Below, piece by piece: positions 7,374 through 14,183 of a stretch of DNA of 64,000 nt (its first letter is position 1; every line of letters begins with the position of its first letter). The notes under the pieces are model-generated. The model was not told the DNA's origin, did not search any database, and saw nothing but the letters and a program-made list of their open reading frames with translations. The position numbers were made by a program, and so were the translations under genes. Source of the stretch: Mycobacterium sp. OTB74 (GTDB lineage: Bacteria > Actinomycetota > Actinomycetes > Mycobacteriales > Mycobacteriaceae); contig NZ_JARXVD010000006.1 in assembly GCF_029892685.1 (NCBI RefSeq), positions 1 through 64,000 on the forward strand, in the 5' to 3' direction.

Positions 7374-8612
7374 GTGATGCGTTTTCGTCACGGGCGTGCG
7401 AATTCGTCAGCCACGAACAGCGACCTGAGCGTCATCAAGGGGGCTGGGCGGATCGCCGCGGTGCAGGCCTCGCTCGCTCTCGCTGTGGTCTTGCTGATAG
7501 TCGGCGGCGCGGTCTTCGCCGTGTACGCCCGCGTACAGAGTCGCCAAATTGATGCTGAACTTCGGACGGTGGCCACGACGGCCGATGACGCGAACGATCC
7601 GCCGCCGGATATGGAATTGGCGATGCGCACCAACGCCGGCCAGACCACTACGAGCGACGGCGGTCAGCCGGGTGTGGCTCTCCTCAACGGTCCGGCGGGG
7701 TACACCGACATCCGTGCCGACGGGCGCCGGTACCGCGCACTGGTTGTGAACCGTCCGGACGCCAGAGTGGCGGCGATGATAGACATGGCCCCACACCAGG
7801 CCGGCCGCGATCGGTTGCTGATAGCACTTGGCGTTGCGGAACTGGCCGGAATCGCCGCGTCGATCGCTGTCGTCGTGCTGTTCACCCGTCGCTCGGTAGG
7901 TCCGCTGGCTATGGCGCTCGCGCTGCAGCGCCGGTTTGTGGCCGACGCCTCCCATGAGCTGCGGGCACCACTGACGGTGTTACATACCCGAGCGCAGATG
8001 TTGGCCCACAAGGCCAGCATCGCTGATCGGGAGGAAGTGCAAAATGACGCCGACGCACTGGTCGCCGATGCGCGAGTGCTGAACGACATCGTCGACGACT
8101 TGCTCGCCTCTGCGACGATCACACGAGGCAAGCCTGCCGGACAACGGGTCGACCTGTCTGCAGTAGCCAAAGCAGTGCGCGACAGCATGACGCCCTACGC
8201 AAGTTCGCTCGGTGTAACGGTGCGATATCACGAAAACACCGATAGTTCAGGGGGATTCGCGGTCATCGGATCCGAGGCCGCGCTACGCCGGGCGCTGACC
8301 TCGCTAATCGACAACGCTCTTGGGCATGAACACCAAGGGGGGACAATCGAATTGCGTGTGCGCCGCGACGGGTCGCAAGTCATCGTCGCGGTCACCGATG
8401 ACGGCACAGGCATCGATCCGCAGACGATGGCGACGTTGTTCACGCGGTTCTCGCATGGCCGCGAGCACACAATGCGGCAGGGTCAAAAGCCGTACGGCAT
8501 TGGCCTGGCGCTGGTGCGCGAGATCGCGCAAGCTCATGGCGGAGACATCACGGCAGAATCGGTGCAGAGCAAGGGCGCAACGTTCACGATGACTCTGCCG
8601 GCAGCGACATGA
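7374..8612 (+). CDS. Sensor histidine kinase of the redox operon
   Basis: The 412-residue kinase has two membrane segments (about 29-51 and 148-171) around a short extracytoplasmic sensor of roughly 95 residues. There is only a very short linker in place of a full HAMP domain. HisKA follows with FVADASHELRAPL (phospho-acceptor His194), then HATPase_c with N-box SLIDNALGH, DDGTGID and GIGLALV. GTG 7374 directly abuts the regulator stop, with ATG 7377 as an alternative one codon on. The sensor carries no recognisable ligand-binding motif or cysteine. It should phosphorylate the upstream OmpR-type regulator. Confidence 0.9.
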   Translation: MMRFRHGRANSSATNSDLSVIKGAGRIAAVQASLALAVVLLIVGGAVFAVYARVQSRQIDAELRTVATTADDANDPPPDMELAMRTNAGQTTTSDGGQPGVALLNGPAGYTDIRADGRRYRALVVNRPDARVAAMIDMAPHQAGRDRLLIALGVAELAGIAASIAVVVLFTRRSVGPLAMALALQRRFVADASHELRAPLTVLHTRAQMLAHKASIADREEVQNDADALVADARVLNDIVDDLLASATITRGKPAGQRVDLSAVAKAVRDSMTPYASSLGVTVRYHENTDSSGGFAVIGSEAALRRALTSLIDNALGHEHQGGTIELRVRRDGSQVIVAVTDDGTGIDPQTMATLFTRFSHGREHTMRQGQKPYGIGLALVREIAQAHGGDITAESVQSKGATFTMTLPAAT

Positions 8613-8648
8613 GACACTCGTGCCATCCGCTTAACAGATCACGGTGTC
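8613..8648 (+). terminator. Weak hairpin after the histidine kinase gene
   Basis: GACAC plus CGTG (8613-8622, with one bulged T) pairs with CACGGTGTC (8640-8648) immediately after the kinase stop. The loop is long and no T-run follows, so termination is possible but unproven. Confidence 0.35.
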
Positions 8649-8746
8649 TGGTGTCAGCTTCCGTCAATCACGGGAGCGACCATCACAGCAGGTAGCGAAG
8701 GATTCTCCGCATGTGAGAGCCATGTAGACAACCAGGAGGGCGGCTA

Positions 8747-8769
8747 ATTCGAATCCTGCCCGGGGCACC
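8747..8769 (+). repeat. tRNA 3'-end-like repeat, candidate attachment site copy 2
   Basis: ATTCGAATCCTGCC followed by CGGGGCACC repeats positions 74-96 with one mismatch. The upstream T-stem half is absent and no tRNA body precedes it. Together with the first copy it brackets about 8.7 kb of mixed, partly decayed genes. CATGCAGG and GCACGATTCATGC just beyond echo the GTGCAG-type repeats seen next to copy 1. The 8613-8865 interval holds no gene. Confidence 0.5.
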
Positions 8770-8865
8770 TTGCACGATTCATGCAGGTCGCCGCGGCGTC
8801 AGGCGCGCCCGCTCGACAGAAACTCACACCGTTACACCCTCGTCGTACGACCATGGGGCAATCGC

Positions 8866-9549
8866 TCAATGATGTCCGCCGGGGAGTCCACTGCTATTGA
8901 ACCCTGGTTGGGCCAGCTCCCCTGGGGTGAGCTGGTAGGGAGGCGGTGCGATGACTTCAGGGGAGTACTTATTGCCCCCTGTTGGAGATTGCTCGTTGCC
9001 CGCTGGTGGAGCTTCCTCGGTAGATGGTTCGTTGACGATCTGGGTGGACCCGCCTGAGGTGTTCCCGGTGGACTGGTCTGCGGTGTCTGGGGGGCCACCA
9101 GGTACGCCACCTTCGGGGGCGCCGGGCACCCAAACCAGAAGGTCCTGAACACCGTCGCTGTAGACGACGCTGTTCGGCGGGTCACCGACGACGTCGAAGT
9201 AAATCCTGCCGGTCGTGGTCCCACCAGGCGGCGCTGGGGGCACGTCTCCGCCGATGATCCGGTAGTTCGCCCCGCTCTCAGCTCGGGCGTTGAAGAACGG
9301 GGTGAATGGGTTGGCCCAGCCTCCGAGCCCTTCAACTTTCACATTCGCTGCGTACAGCTGGCCGTTGTGGGGCACAGGGTCCGAACTCGGAGCGAGGCCC
9401 TTGACCGTGTAGCCGATGCCGTTCAGCGCCTCCTGCTGACCGAACGGCTTGATGTTGTTGGCCGCCGAGGCGGGACTCGCCGTAGCGGCAGCGATGCCGA
9501 CCACGCTCACGGCGATGCCAACGGGCGCCACAAGCTTGTTGATCTTCAC
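8866..9549 (-). CDS. MPT63-like (DUF1942) secreted protein
   Basis: The start is GTG 9549, behind a strong GGAAGGGGAG ribosome site; the upstream in-frame extension lacks one. The product is 227 residues with a signal peptide (VKINKLVAPVGIAV to ASA, about 1-29). Its beta-sandwich domain matches MPT63/MPB63: FFNARAESGANYR, TGRIYFDVVG and DGVQDLLVWVPG have counterparts in the immunogenic secreted protein of M. tuberculosis. Unlike MPT63, it has an extra C-terminal tail of roughly 90 residues rich in Gly, Pro, Ser and Thr, possibly for cell-wall association. MPT63 has no assigned enzymatic role, so function stays open. Confidence 0.85.
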   Translation of the reverse strand: MKINKLVAPVGIAVSVVGIAAATASPASAANNIKPFGQQEALNGIGYTVKGLAPSSDPVPHNGQLYAANVKVEGLGGWANPFTPFFNARAESGANYRIIGGDVPPAPPGGTTTGRIYFDVVGDPPNSVVYSDGVQDLLVWVPGAPEGGVPGGPPDTADQSTGNTSGGSTQIVNEPSTEEAPPAGNEQSPTGGNKYSPEVIAPPPYQLTPGELAQPGFNSSGLPGGHH

Positions 9550-9690
9550 CGGTACTCCCCTTCCTATGGCCAGGCTGTGTACAACGCGGAGGTTACCTCG
9601 CCGCACCACTATTCAAATGCAACTTGCCGCAACACGAGTGCGGGATTTCCTCTCAGTGGTTTCTCACATTGATTAGCTAATCTCGATGAA

Positions 9691-10878
9691 GTGCTGACCG
9701 GCCCTTTGACGCAGGTGCGCGAACCGGTCGCCCGGCTCGTCCACGCTAACCCTCCCACCTCCTCGCGCCCGCGACAGTCGTCGCTGACCGGCCTTCGTGG
9801 CCTGGCCGCGCTATTGGTGATCGGCACCCATGCCGCGTTCGCCACCGGCAAGCTGACGCCCGATTACCTCGGGGCGCTGTATGGGCGACTTGAGATCGGC
9901 GTTCCGATCTTCTTCGCCCTGTCGGGCTTTCTCCTGTTCGAACCATGGGTCAAAGCCGCCGCAACCGACTCGGCCCCGCCATCGGTACGTCGCTACACCT
10001 GGCAGCGCGTCCGGCGCATCATGCCGGCCTACGTGATCACCGTGCTGCTTGTCTACGCGCTGTACACCGTGTTCCAGCCGGGTCCCAATCCCGGCCAGAC
10101 CTGGGCCGGGCTGGTCCGTCACCTCACTTTGACCCAGATCTACACCGACAACTTTCTGCTGACCTATCTGCATCCGGGCTTGTCACAGATGTGGAGCCTG
10201 GCCGTGGAGGCCTCGTTCTACGCCGTACTACCGCTACTGGCCCATGTCCTGCTGACCGTTATCGGCGGCCGCCGGTGGCGGCCCGGCGTGGTGTTGCTCG
10301 GCCTGGCTGCGCTGGCCGCCATCGGCCCACTGTGGGTGATGGTGGTACGCGACACCCACTGGCTGCCGAATTCGGCCGGTATGTGGTTGCCGGCGCAGAT
10401 CGGCGCATTCGCCGGCGGCATGGCACTTGCGGTGTTGGCACGCAACAGGTTTCGGCTGCGTCCGACCGCACCACTGATGGTGGCTGTTGTGGCCTATCTC
10501 GCGGCCGCTTCGTCCGTGGGCGATGACGCGCCGACCAGAACGGTGTTGTACGCGGTCATCGCCGTGTCGGTGCTGGCACCGTTGACGCTGGGTGACCGCG
10601 GATGGTGGTCGCAACTGTTGAGCAGCCGACCGATGGTGTGGATCGGCGGCATCTCCTTTGAGATCTTCCTGGTGCATGTGGCCGTCATGGCCGTCTCAAT
10701 GAACGTAGTACTGCGATGGCCGCTGTTCACCGGCTCGCTGATCGGGCTCGGTGCGGTCACCCTGGCGGCGACGGTGCCACTGGCCCGGCTGCTGCACCGG
10801 GTCACCGCAGCGAGCACCGGGCCACAGCGGGTGCCGGTCATGTCGGCCGGTGCCGCCATGGTGTCGAATCTGCGCTGA
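9691..10878 (+). CDS. Acyltransferase-3 family membrane protein
   Basis: This 395-residue protein has about ten hydrophobic segments and belongs to the acyltransferase-3 (OafA/NodX/YrhL) family that O-acylates cell-envelope sugars. The early GLRGLAALLVIGTHA motif carries the conserved family Arg and His, and RRIMPAYVI and SLAVEASFY are further family signatures. It starts at GTG 9691 (GTG 9715 is possible) and is followed by a good hairpin terminator, so it is a single-gene unit divergent from the MPT63-like gene. Mycobacterial homologues acylate trehalose lipids, arabinogalactan or glycopeptidolipids; the substrate here is not evident. Confidence 0.88.
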   Translation: MLTGPLTQVREPVARLVHANPPTSSRPRQSSLTGLRGLAALLVIGTHAAFATGKLTPDYLGALYGRLEIGVPIFFALSGFLLFEPWVKAAATDSAPPSVRRYTWQRVRRIMPAYVITVLLVYALYTVFQPGPNPGQTWAGLVRHLTLTQIYTDNFLLTYLHPGLSQMWSLAVEASFYAVLPLLAHVLLTVIGGRRWRPGVVLLGLAALAAIGPLWVMVVRDTHWLPNSAGMWLPAQIGAFAGGMALAVLARNRFRLRPTAPLMVAVVAYLAAASSVGDDAPTRTVLYAVIAVSVLAPLTLGDRGWWSQLLSSRPMVWIGGISFEIFLVHVAVMAVSMNVVLRWPLFTGSLIGLGAVTLAATVPLARLLHRVTAASTGPQRVPVMSAGAAMVSNLR

Positions 10879-10882
10879 CCAA

Positions 10883-10914
10883 CCGGCCGTCGCCCCGGCG
10901 GCGGCCGGCATTTT
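10883..10914 (+). terminator. Intrinsic terminator after the acyltransferase gene
   Basis: CCGGCCGTCGCC (10883-10894) pairs with GGCGGCGGCCGG (10897-10908) with one G-U wobble, followed by CATTTTC. It begins five bases after the stop codon, making it a convincing intrinsic terminator. Confidence 0.7.
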
Positions 10915-10979
10915 CGTGTGGACCCCGGTCCCCGAACCCAGTCCGACCTTCCTTATCCACCGGGTGACAACCGCCTTCC

Positions 10980-11007
10980 AACTCTATAGAATATTTTCCA
11001 TAGAGTT
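10980..11007. promoter_or_regulatory. GntR-type operator before the acyl-CoA dehydrogenase
   Basis: AACTCTAT (10980-10987) and ATAGAGTT (11000-11007) are perfect inverted arms around a core containing GAATATTTTC. The sub-sequence ATAGAATATTTTCC (10986-10999) recurs with one change at 13296-13309, directly in front of the GntR gene. TAGAAT at 10987-10992 could be the -10 box, so binding would block transcription. The gene start and its GAGGAAGGAA ribosome site follow at 11009-11025. Confidence 0.6.
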
Positions 11008-11024
11008 TGAGGAAGGAACCCGCA

Positions 11025-12182
11025 GTGATCACCTTGTCCGCCGAAGAGCAGGCCATCGTCAAAACCGTCCACGACTTCGTCGACAAGCAGGTCCGACCCG
11101 TGGTCCGCGAACTCGAGCACGCGAACACCTACCCCGAAGATCTCATCGAGGCCATGAAGGAGATGGGCATCTTCGGCCTCGCGATCCCGGAACCGTATGG
11201 CTTCGCGGCAGTTTCGATGCCGTGCTATGCCCAGGTCACCGAGGAGCTCGCCCGCGGCTGGATGAGCCTGGCCGGCGCGATGGGCGGACACACCGTGGTA
11301 TCCAAACTGCTGCTGCAGTTCGGCACCGAGGAACAGAAGCAGAAGTACCTGCCCCGCATGGCCACCGGTGAGCTGCGCGCCACCATGGCCCTCACCGAAC
11401 CCGGCGGCGGCTCCGACCTGCAGGCGATGCGCACCGTCGCGAGCAAAGACGAATCCGGCTATGTGATCAACGGGTCGAAGACCTGGATCAGCAACGCCCG
11501 CAAAGCCGGCCTCGTTGCGCTGCTGTGCAAGACCGACCCCAGTGCCTCCCCCGCACACAAGGGTGTGTCAATTCTGTTGGTGGAGAAGGTTCCCGGCTTC
11601 ACGGTGTCCAAAGACCTGCCGAAGCTCGGCTACAAGGGCGTCGAGAGCTGCGAGATCAATTTTGTTGACTGCCGGGTGGATTCGGATGCGGTACTAGGTG
11701 GCGTCGAAGGACGCGGATTCGCTCAGATGATGAAGGGGCTCGAGGTCGGCCGAATCCAGGTCGCCGCAAGGGCAACCGGCGTGGCCCGCGCCGCCTTCGA
11801 TGACGCGCTGCAGTACGCGCAGGACCGCGAGAGCTTCGGGGTGCCGATCTGGCAGCACCAGTCCGTCGGAAACATGTTGGCCGACATGGGTACCAAGCTC
11901 TACGCGGCGCGCAGCCTGCTGCTCGATGCGGCGGAGCGGATCGACGCCGGCGGCCGCTGCGACATGGAGGCCGGCATGGCCAAGCTGTTCGCCTCCGAGA
12001 CCGCGATGGAGATTGCCCTCAATGCGGTGCGCATCCACGGCGGCTACGGCTACTCCACCGAGTACGACGTCGAGCGCTACTTCCGGGACGCTCCGCTGAT
12101 GATCGTCGGTGAGGGCACCAACGAAATCCAGCGGGGCGTGATCGCCAAGCAGTTGGTTAAGCGCGGCGGCCTCGATATCTGA
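11025..12182 (+). CDS. Acyl-CoA dehydrogenase
   Basis: The 385-residue enzyme is a standard acyl-CoA dehydrogenase: N-terminal helical domain, beta domain with ATMALTEPGGGSDLQAM and WISNARKAG flavin/substrate motifs, and C-terminal helical domain ending in GEGTNEIQR, where Glu363 is the expected catalytic base. GTG 11025 is chosen because a GAGGAAGGAA site lies 7-16 bases upstream; an in-frame TTG further up lies inside the operator. It oxidises an acyl-CoA to the 2-enoyl-CoA with FAD, passing electrons to ETF. The neighbouring hydratase, CoA-transferase and glutaryl-CoA-dehydrogenase-like gene point to a short-chain or dicarboxylic acid catabolic route. Exact substrate not determined. Confidence 0.92.
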   Translation: MITLSAEEQAIVKTVHDFVDKQVRPVVRELEHANTYPEDLIEAMKEMGIFGLAIPEPYGFAAVSMPCYAQVTEELARGWMSLAGAMGGHTVVSKLLLQFGTEEQKQKYLPRMATGELRATMALTEPGGGSDLQAMRTVASKDESGYVINGSKTWISNARKAGLVALLCKTDPSASPAHKGVSILLVEKVPGFTVSKDLPKLGYKGVESCEINFVDCRVDSDAVLGGVEGRGFAQMMKGLEVGRIQVAARATGVARAAFDDALQYAQDRESFGVPIWQHQSVGNMLADMGTKLYAARSLLLDAAERIDAGGRCDMEAGMAKLFASETAMEIALNAVRIHGGYGYSTEYDVERYFRDAPLMIVGEGTNEIQRGVIAKQLVKRGGLDI

Positions 12183-12276
12183 CGCCGCCTGGCATATGAC
12201 TGCCAGATCGGCAGCAGCACAAGGCACAGCACTGGCCGCCGACTGCAGATCCGTTCATGACACGATCGAACAACTG

Positions 12277-12296
12277 CTGCAGGCCGGCGCCTGCAG
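12277..12296 (+). terminator. Hairpin between dehydrogenase and hydratase genes
   Basis: CTGCAGGC (12277-12284) and GCCTGCAG (12289-12296) form a perfect 8-base stem with a 4-base loop in the 152-base gap between the two genes. There is no T-run, so it may be a processing or partial-termination element rather than a full terminator. Confidence 0.35.
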
Positions 12297-12334
12297 ATAT
12301 TCCTGACCGCCGCCTCCATCGACAGGACACCCGC

Positions 12335-13195
12335 ATGAGCGACACCCAATTGACCGACCACATTGCGGGCTGGGAACCCTCGCCCACAACAGAATTCGAT
12401 GCACTTGACCCGGCCCAGGCCAACCGCCTGGCAGCAACGTTGGACCTCGATGCCCACGACCGGTCAGACGGTGCCGTCCTGCCCCTGCCGTGGCACTGGG
12501 TCTATTTCCCGGCGTGGCCCGCCACTTCCCACCTAGGGCCCGACGGCCACCCCGAGCACGGCCACTTCCTGCCACCGATACCGCACCGCAGGCGGATGTT
12601 CGCCGGATCGAAGATGCGGGTGCATAACCCACTGCTTCTCGGTGTTCCCACCGAGAAGCGGTCCGAGGTGGCGGGCATGGAGATCAAACACGGCCGTACC
12701 GGCGAGATGCTGTTCGTCACGGTCCGCAGCACTTACACCCAGCGCGACGCGACGGCACTGGTCGAGGACCAAGTGCTCGTGTACCGCAGCGATCAGAGCA
12801 CTGCCCGCCCGTTCGACCGTGCCGGCACCGAACTAGCGCCCAGCAATGCCACGTGGTCATCGGAGCCCGCGCCAAATCCCATGTCGCTGTTCCGGTTCTC
12901 CGCGCTGACCTCGAACGCACACCGTATTCACTACGACCGCCCTTATGCCGCGCAGATCGAGGGATATCCCGACCTGGTTGTCCACGGGCCGTTGCTGGCG
13001 GTCTACATGGCCGCGCTGGCCGAGGATGCAACGCAGAAGGCCCTGTGCAACTTTGAATTTCGCTTGCAGCGCCCAGTCTTTCTCGGTGACCGGTTCCGTG
13101 TTGAAGCCGATCCTGCCGACGGAGATGCCGTGACCATGCGGGTCATTTCCGGCCGCGACACTACGCACGCTACAGCCACCGGCGTGTTCCGCTGA
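12335..13195 (+). CDS. FAS1-like/MaoC-type 3-hydroxyacyl-CoA dehydratase
   Basis: The start ATG 12335 (MSDTQL) gives 286 residues that align with the two-hot-dog HTD2/mesaconyl-C4-CoA hydratase-like family. The N-terminal hot-dog half contains LPWHWVYFP and the FLPPIPHRRRMFAGS stretch typical of this family. The C-terminal half has the hydratase-2 motif SNAHRIHYDRPYA, with the catalytic Asp/His pair, followed by GYPDLVVHGPL. The longer frame from 12257 begins in non-conserved sequence. It hydrates or dehydrates an enoyl-/hydroxyacyl-CoA, and would follow the acyl-CoA dehydrogenase just upstream. Family relatives act on mesaconyl-, itaconyl- or fatty acyl-CoA; which applies here is inference. 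Confidence 0.82.
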   Translation: MSDTQLTDHIAGWEPSPTTEFDALDPAQANRLAATLDLDAHDRSDGAVLPLPWHWVYFPAWPATSHLGPDGHPEHGHFLPPIPHRRRMFAGSKMRVHNPLLLGVPTEKRSEVAGMEIKHGRTGEMLFVTVRSTYTQRDATALVEDQVLVYRSDQSTARPFDRAGTELAPSNATWSSEPAPNPMSLFRFSALTSNAHRIHYDRPYAAQIEGYPDLVVHGPLLAVYMAALAEDATQKALCNFEFRLQRPVFLGDRFRVEADPADGDAVTMRVISGRDTTHATATGVFR

Positions 13196-13295
13196 TCGCC
13201 CGCCACACGCTGCGCGCCGCAAGGACATTCAGGTCTTCTACGACGAAAAGCGCTAAGACATGCGAAGGCCTGCACCTCCGATAGCTCAATACAAA

Positions 13296-13309
13296 ATAGA
13301 ATATGTTCC
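13296..13309. promoter_or_regulatory. GntR-type operator before the regulator's own gene
   Basis: ATAGAATATGTTCC here matches ATAGAATATTTTCC at 10986-10999 in 13 of 14 positions, with a GAA-N4-TTC core. It overlaps a TAGAAT -10-like hexamer (13297-13302) and ends four bases before the proposed ATG of the GntR gene, so negative autoregulation is likely. Confidence 0.6.
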
Positions 13310-13313
13310 CAAT

Positions 13314-13985
13314 ATGACCGGGGCCTCGAAACGACGTACGCCGATGCGATTGTCAGACGTCGCCTCGGCCCACGTCCGCGAGCTCATCGTGTCCGGGCAA
13401 CTGCATGCCGGCGAGTTCATTCGACCCGAGACGGTGGCCGAGGATCTCGGAATCAGTGCCACACCGGCACGCGAGGGCCTGCTGCAACTGCAGACCGAGG
13501 GTTTTCTGTCCGTCGAACCGCGGCGTGGCTTCATGGTGACCGGCCTGTCCAGCGACGACATCCGCGATATCTACGATGCCCAGGCGCTGTTGGGTGGCGA
13601 GTTGACCGCCCGCACCGCCGCGTCGATCACCCCCGCGTCGGTGGCCGAACTCGAGCGGATCCAAGAGGCGCTCGAACGGGCCGCTGCCGCAAACGATTTC
13701 GATGAAGAGGAACGCCTCAACCATCAGTTCCACGCATTGATCTACCGACTCAGCGGGTCACGGAAGATTCGGTGGCTGATCAAGACGACGCTGGCATACG
13801 CGCCCCGCAAGTTCTTCGCGGCGGTGGAGGGCTGGCCGGAGGCTTCAGCACAGGATCACCACGCCATCATCGAGCACCTGCGCGCCAACGACCCGGACCA
13901 GGCCCGCGCCGCGATGGCCCAGCACATTCGCAATGCCGGCGCACTGCTTGCCGAACATCTATCGCAGGACGGTCAGGCCACCTGA
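13314..13985 (+). CDS. GntR/FCD-family transcriptional regulator
   Basis: From ATG 13314 the product has 223 residues: an N-terminal winged helix (about 10-75, with SGQLHAGEFIRPETVAEDLG and SATPAREGLLQLQTEGF) and a C-terminal all-helical FCD ligand-binding domain with the metal/ligand residues in DFDEEERLNHQFH and QDHHAIIEHL. An upstream frame start at 13260 would place the operator and -10 inside the gene, so the later start is preferred. FadR/FCD regulators commonly respond to organic acids or acyl-CoAs. The shared operator ties it to the acyl-CoA dehydrogenase operon and its own promoter. Confidence 0.88.
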   Translation: MTGASKRRTPMRLSDVASAHVRELIVSGQLHAGEFIRPETVAEDLGISATPAREGLLQLQTEGFLSVEPRRGFMVTGLSSDDIRDIYDAQALLGGELTARTAASITPASVAELERIQEALERAAAANDFDEEERLNHQFHALIYRLSGSRKIRWLIKTTLAYAPRKFFAAVEGWPEASAQDHHAIIEHLRANDPDQARAAMAQHIRNAGALLAEHLSQDGQAT

Positions 13986-14095
13986 CCCGTCGCCCGGTGG
14001 GTCCGATGCATTGTCGCCGTGTACACGGCACCGCCGGGAACGTTGTCACCCGTCACATTGCCCCGCGCCGGGGCCGCCGAGAAGAATTGTCGCCA

Positions 14096-14111
14096 CGTGA
14101 TGCACATCACA
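14096..14111. promoter_or_regulatory. CRP-like binding site before the CoA-transferase gene
   Basis: CGTGATGCACATCACA fits the GTGA-N6-TCAC palindrome of cyclic-AMP receptor proteins, including mycobacterial CRP (Rv3676 type). It is centred about 80 bases before the start codon at 14184, a position suitable for activation. It is the only clear control element in the 198-base gap 13986-14183. Confidence 0.5.
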
Positions 14112-14183
14112 GGTGACCGCATGATGCCCGCTGATGCTGCCACGCACCAATAACCGGCAGGTGGCAGACGACGGGAATGCGCA

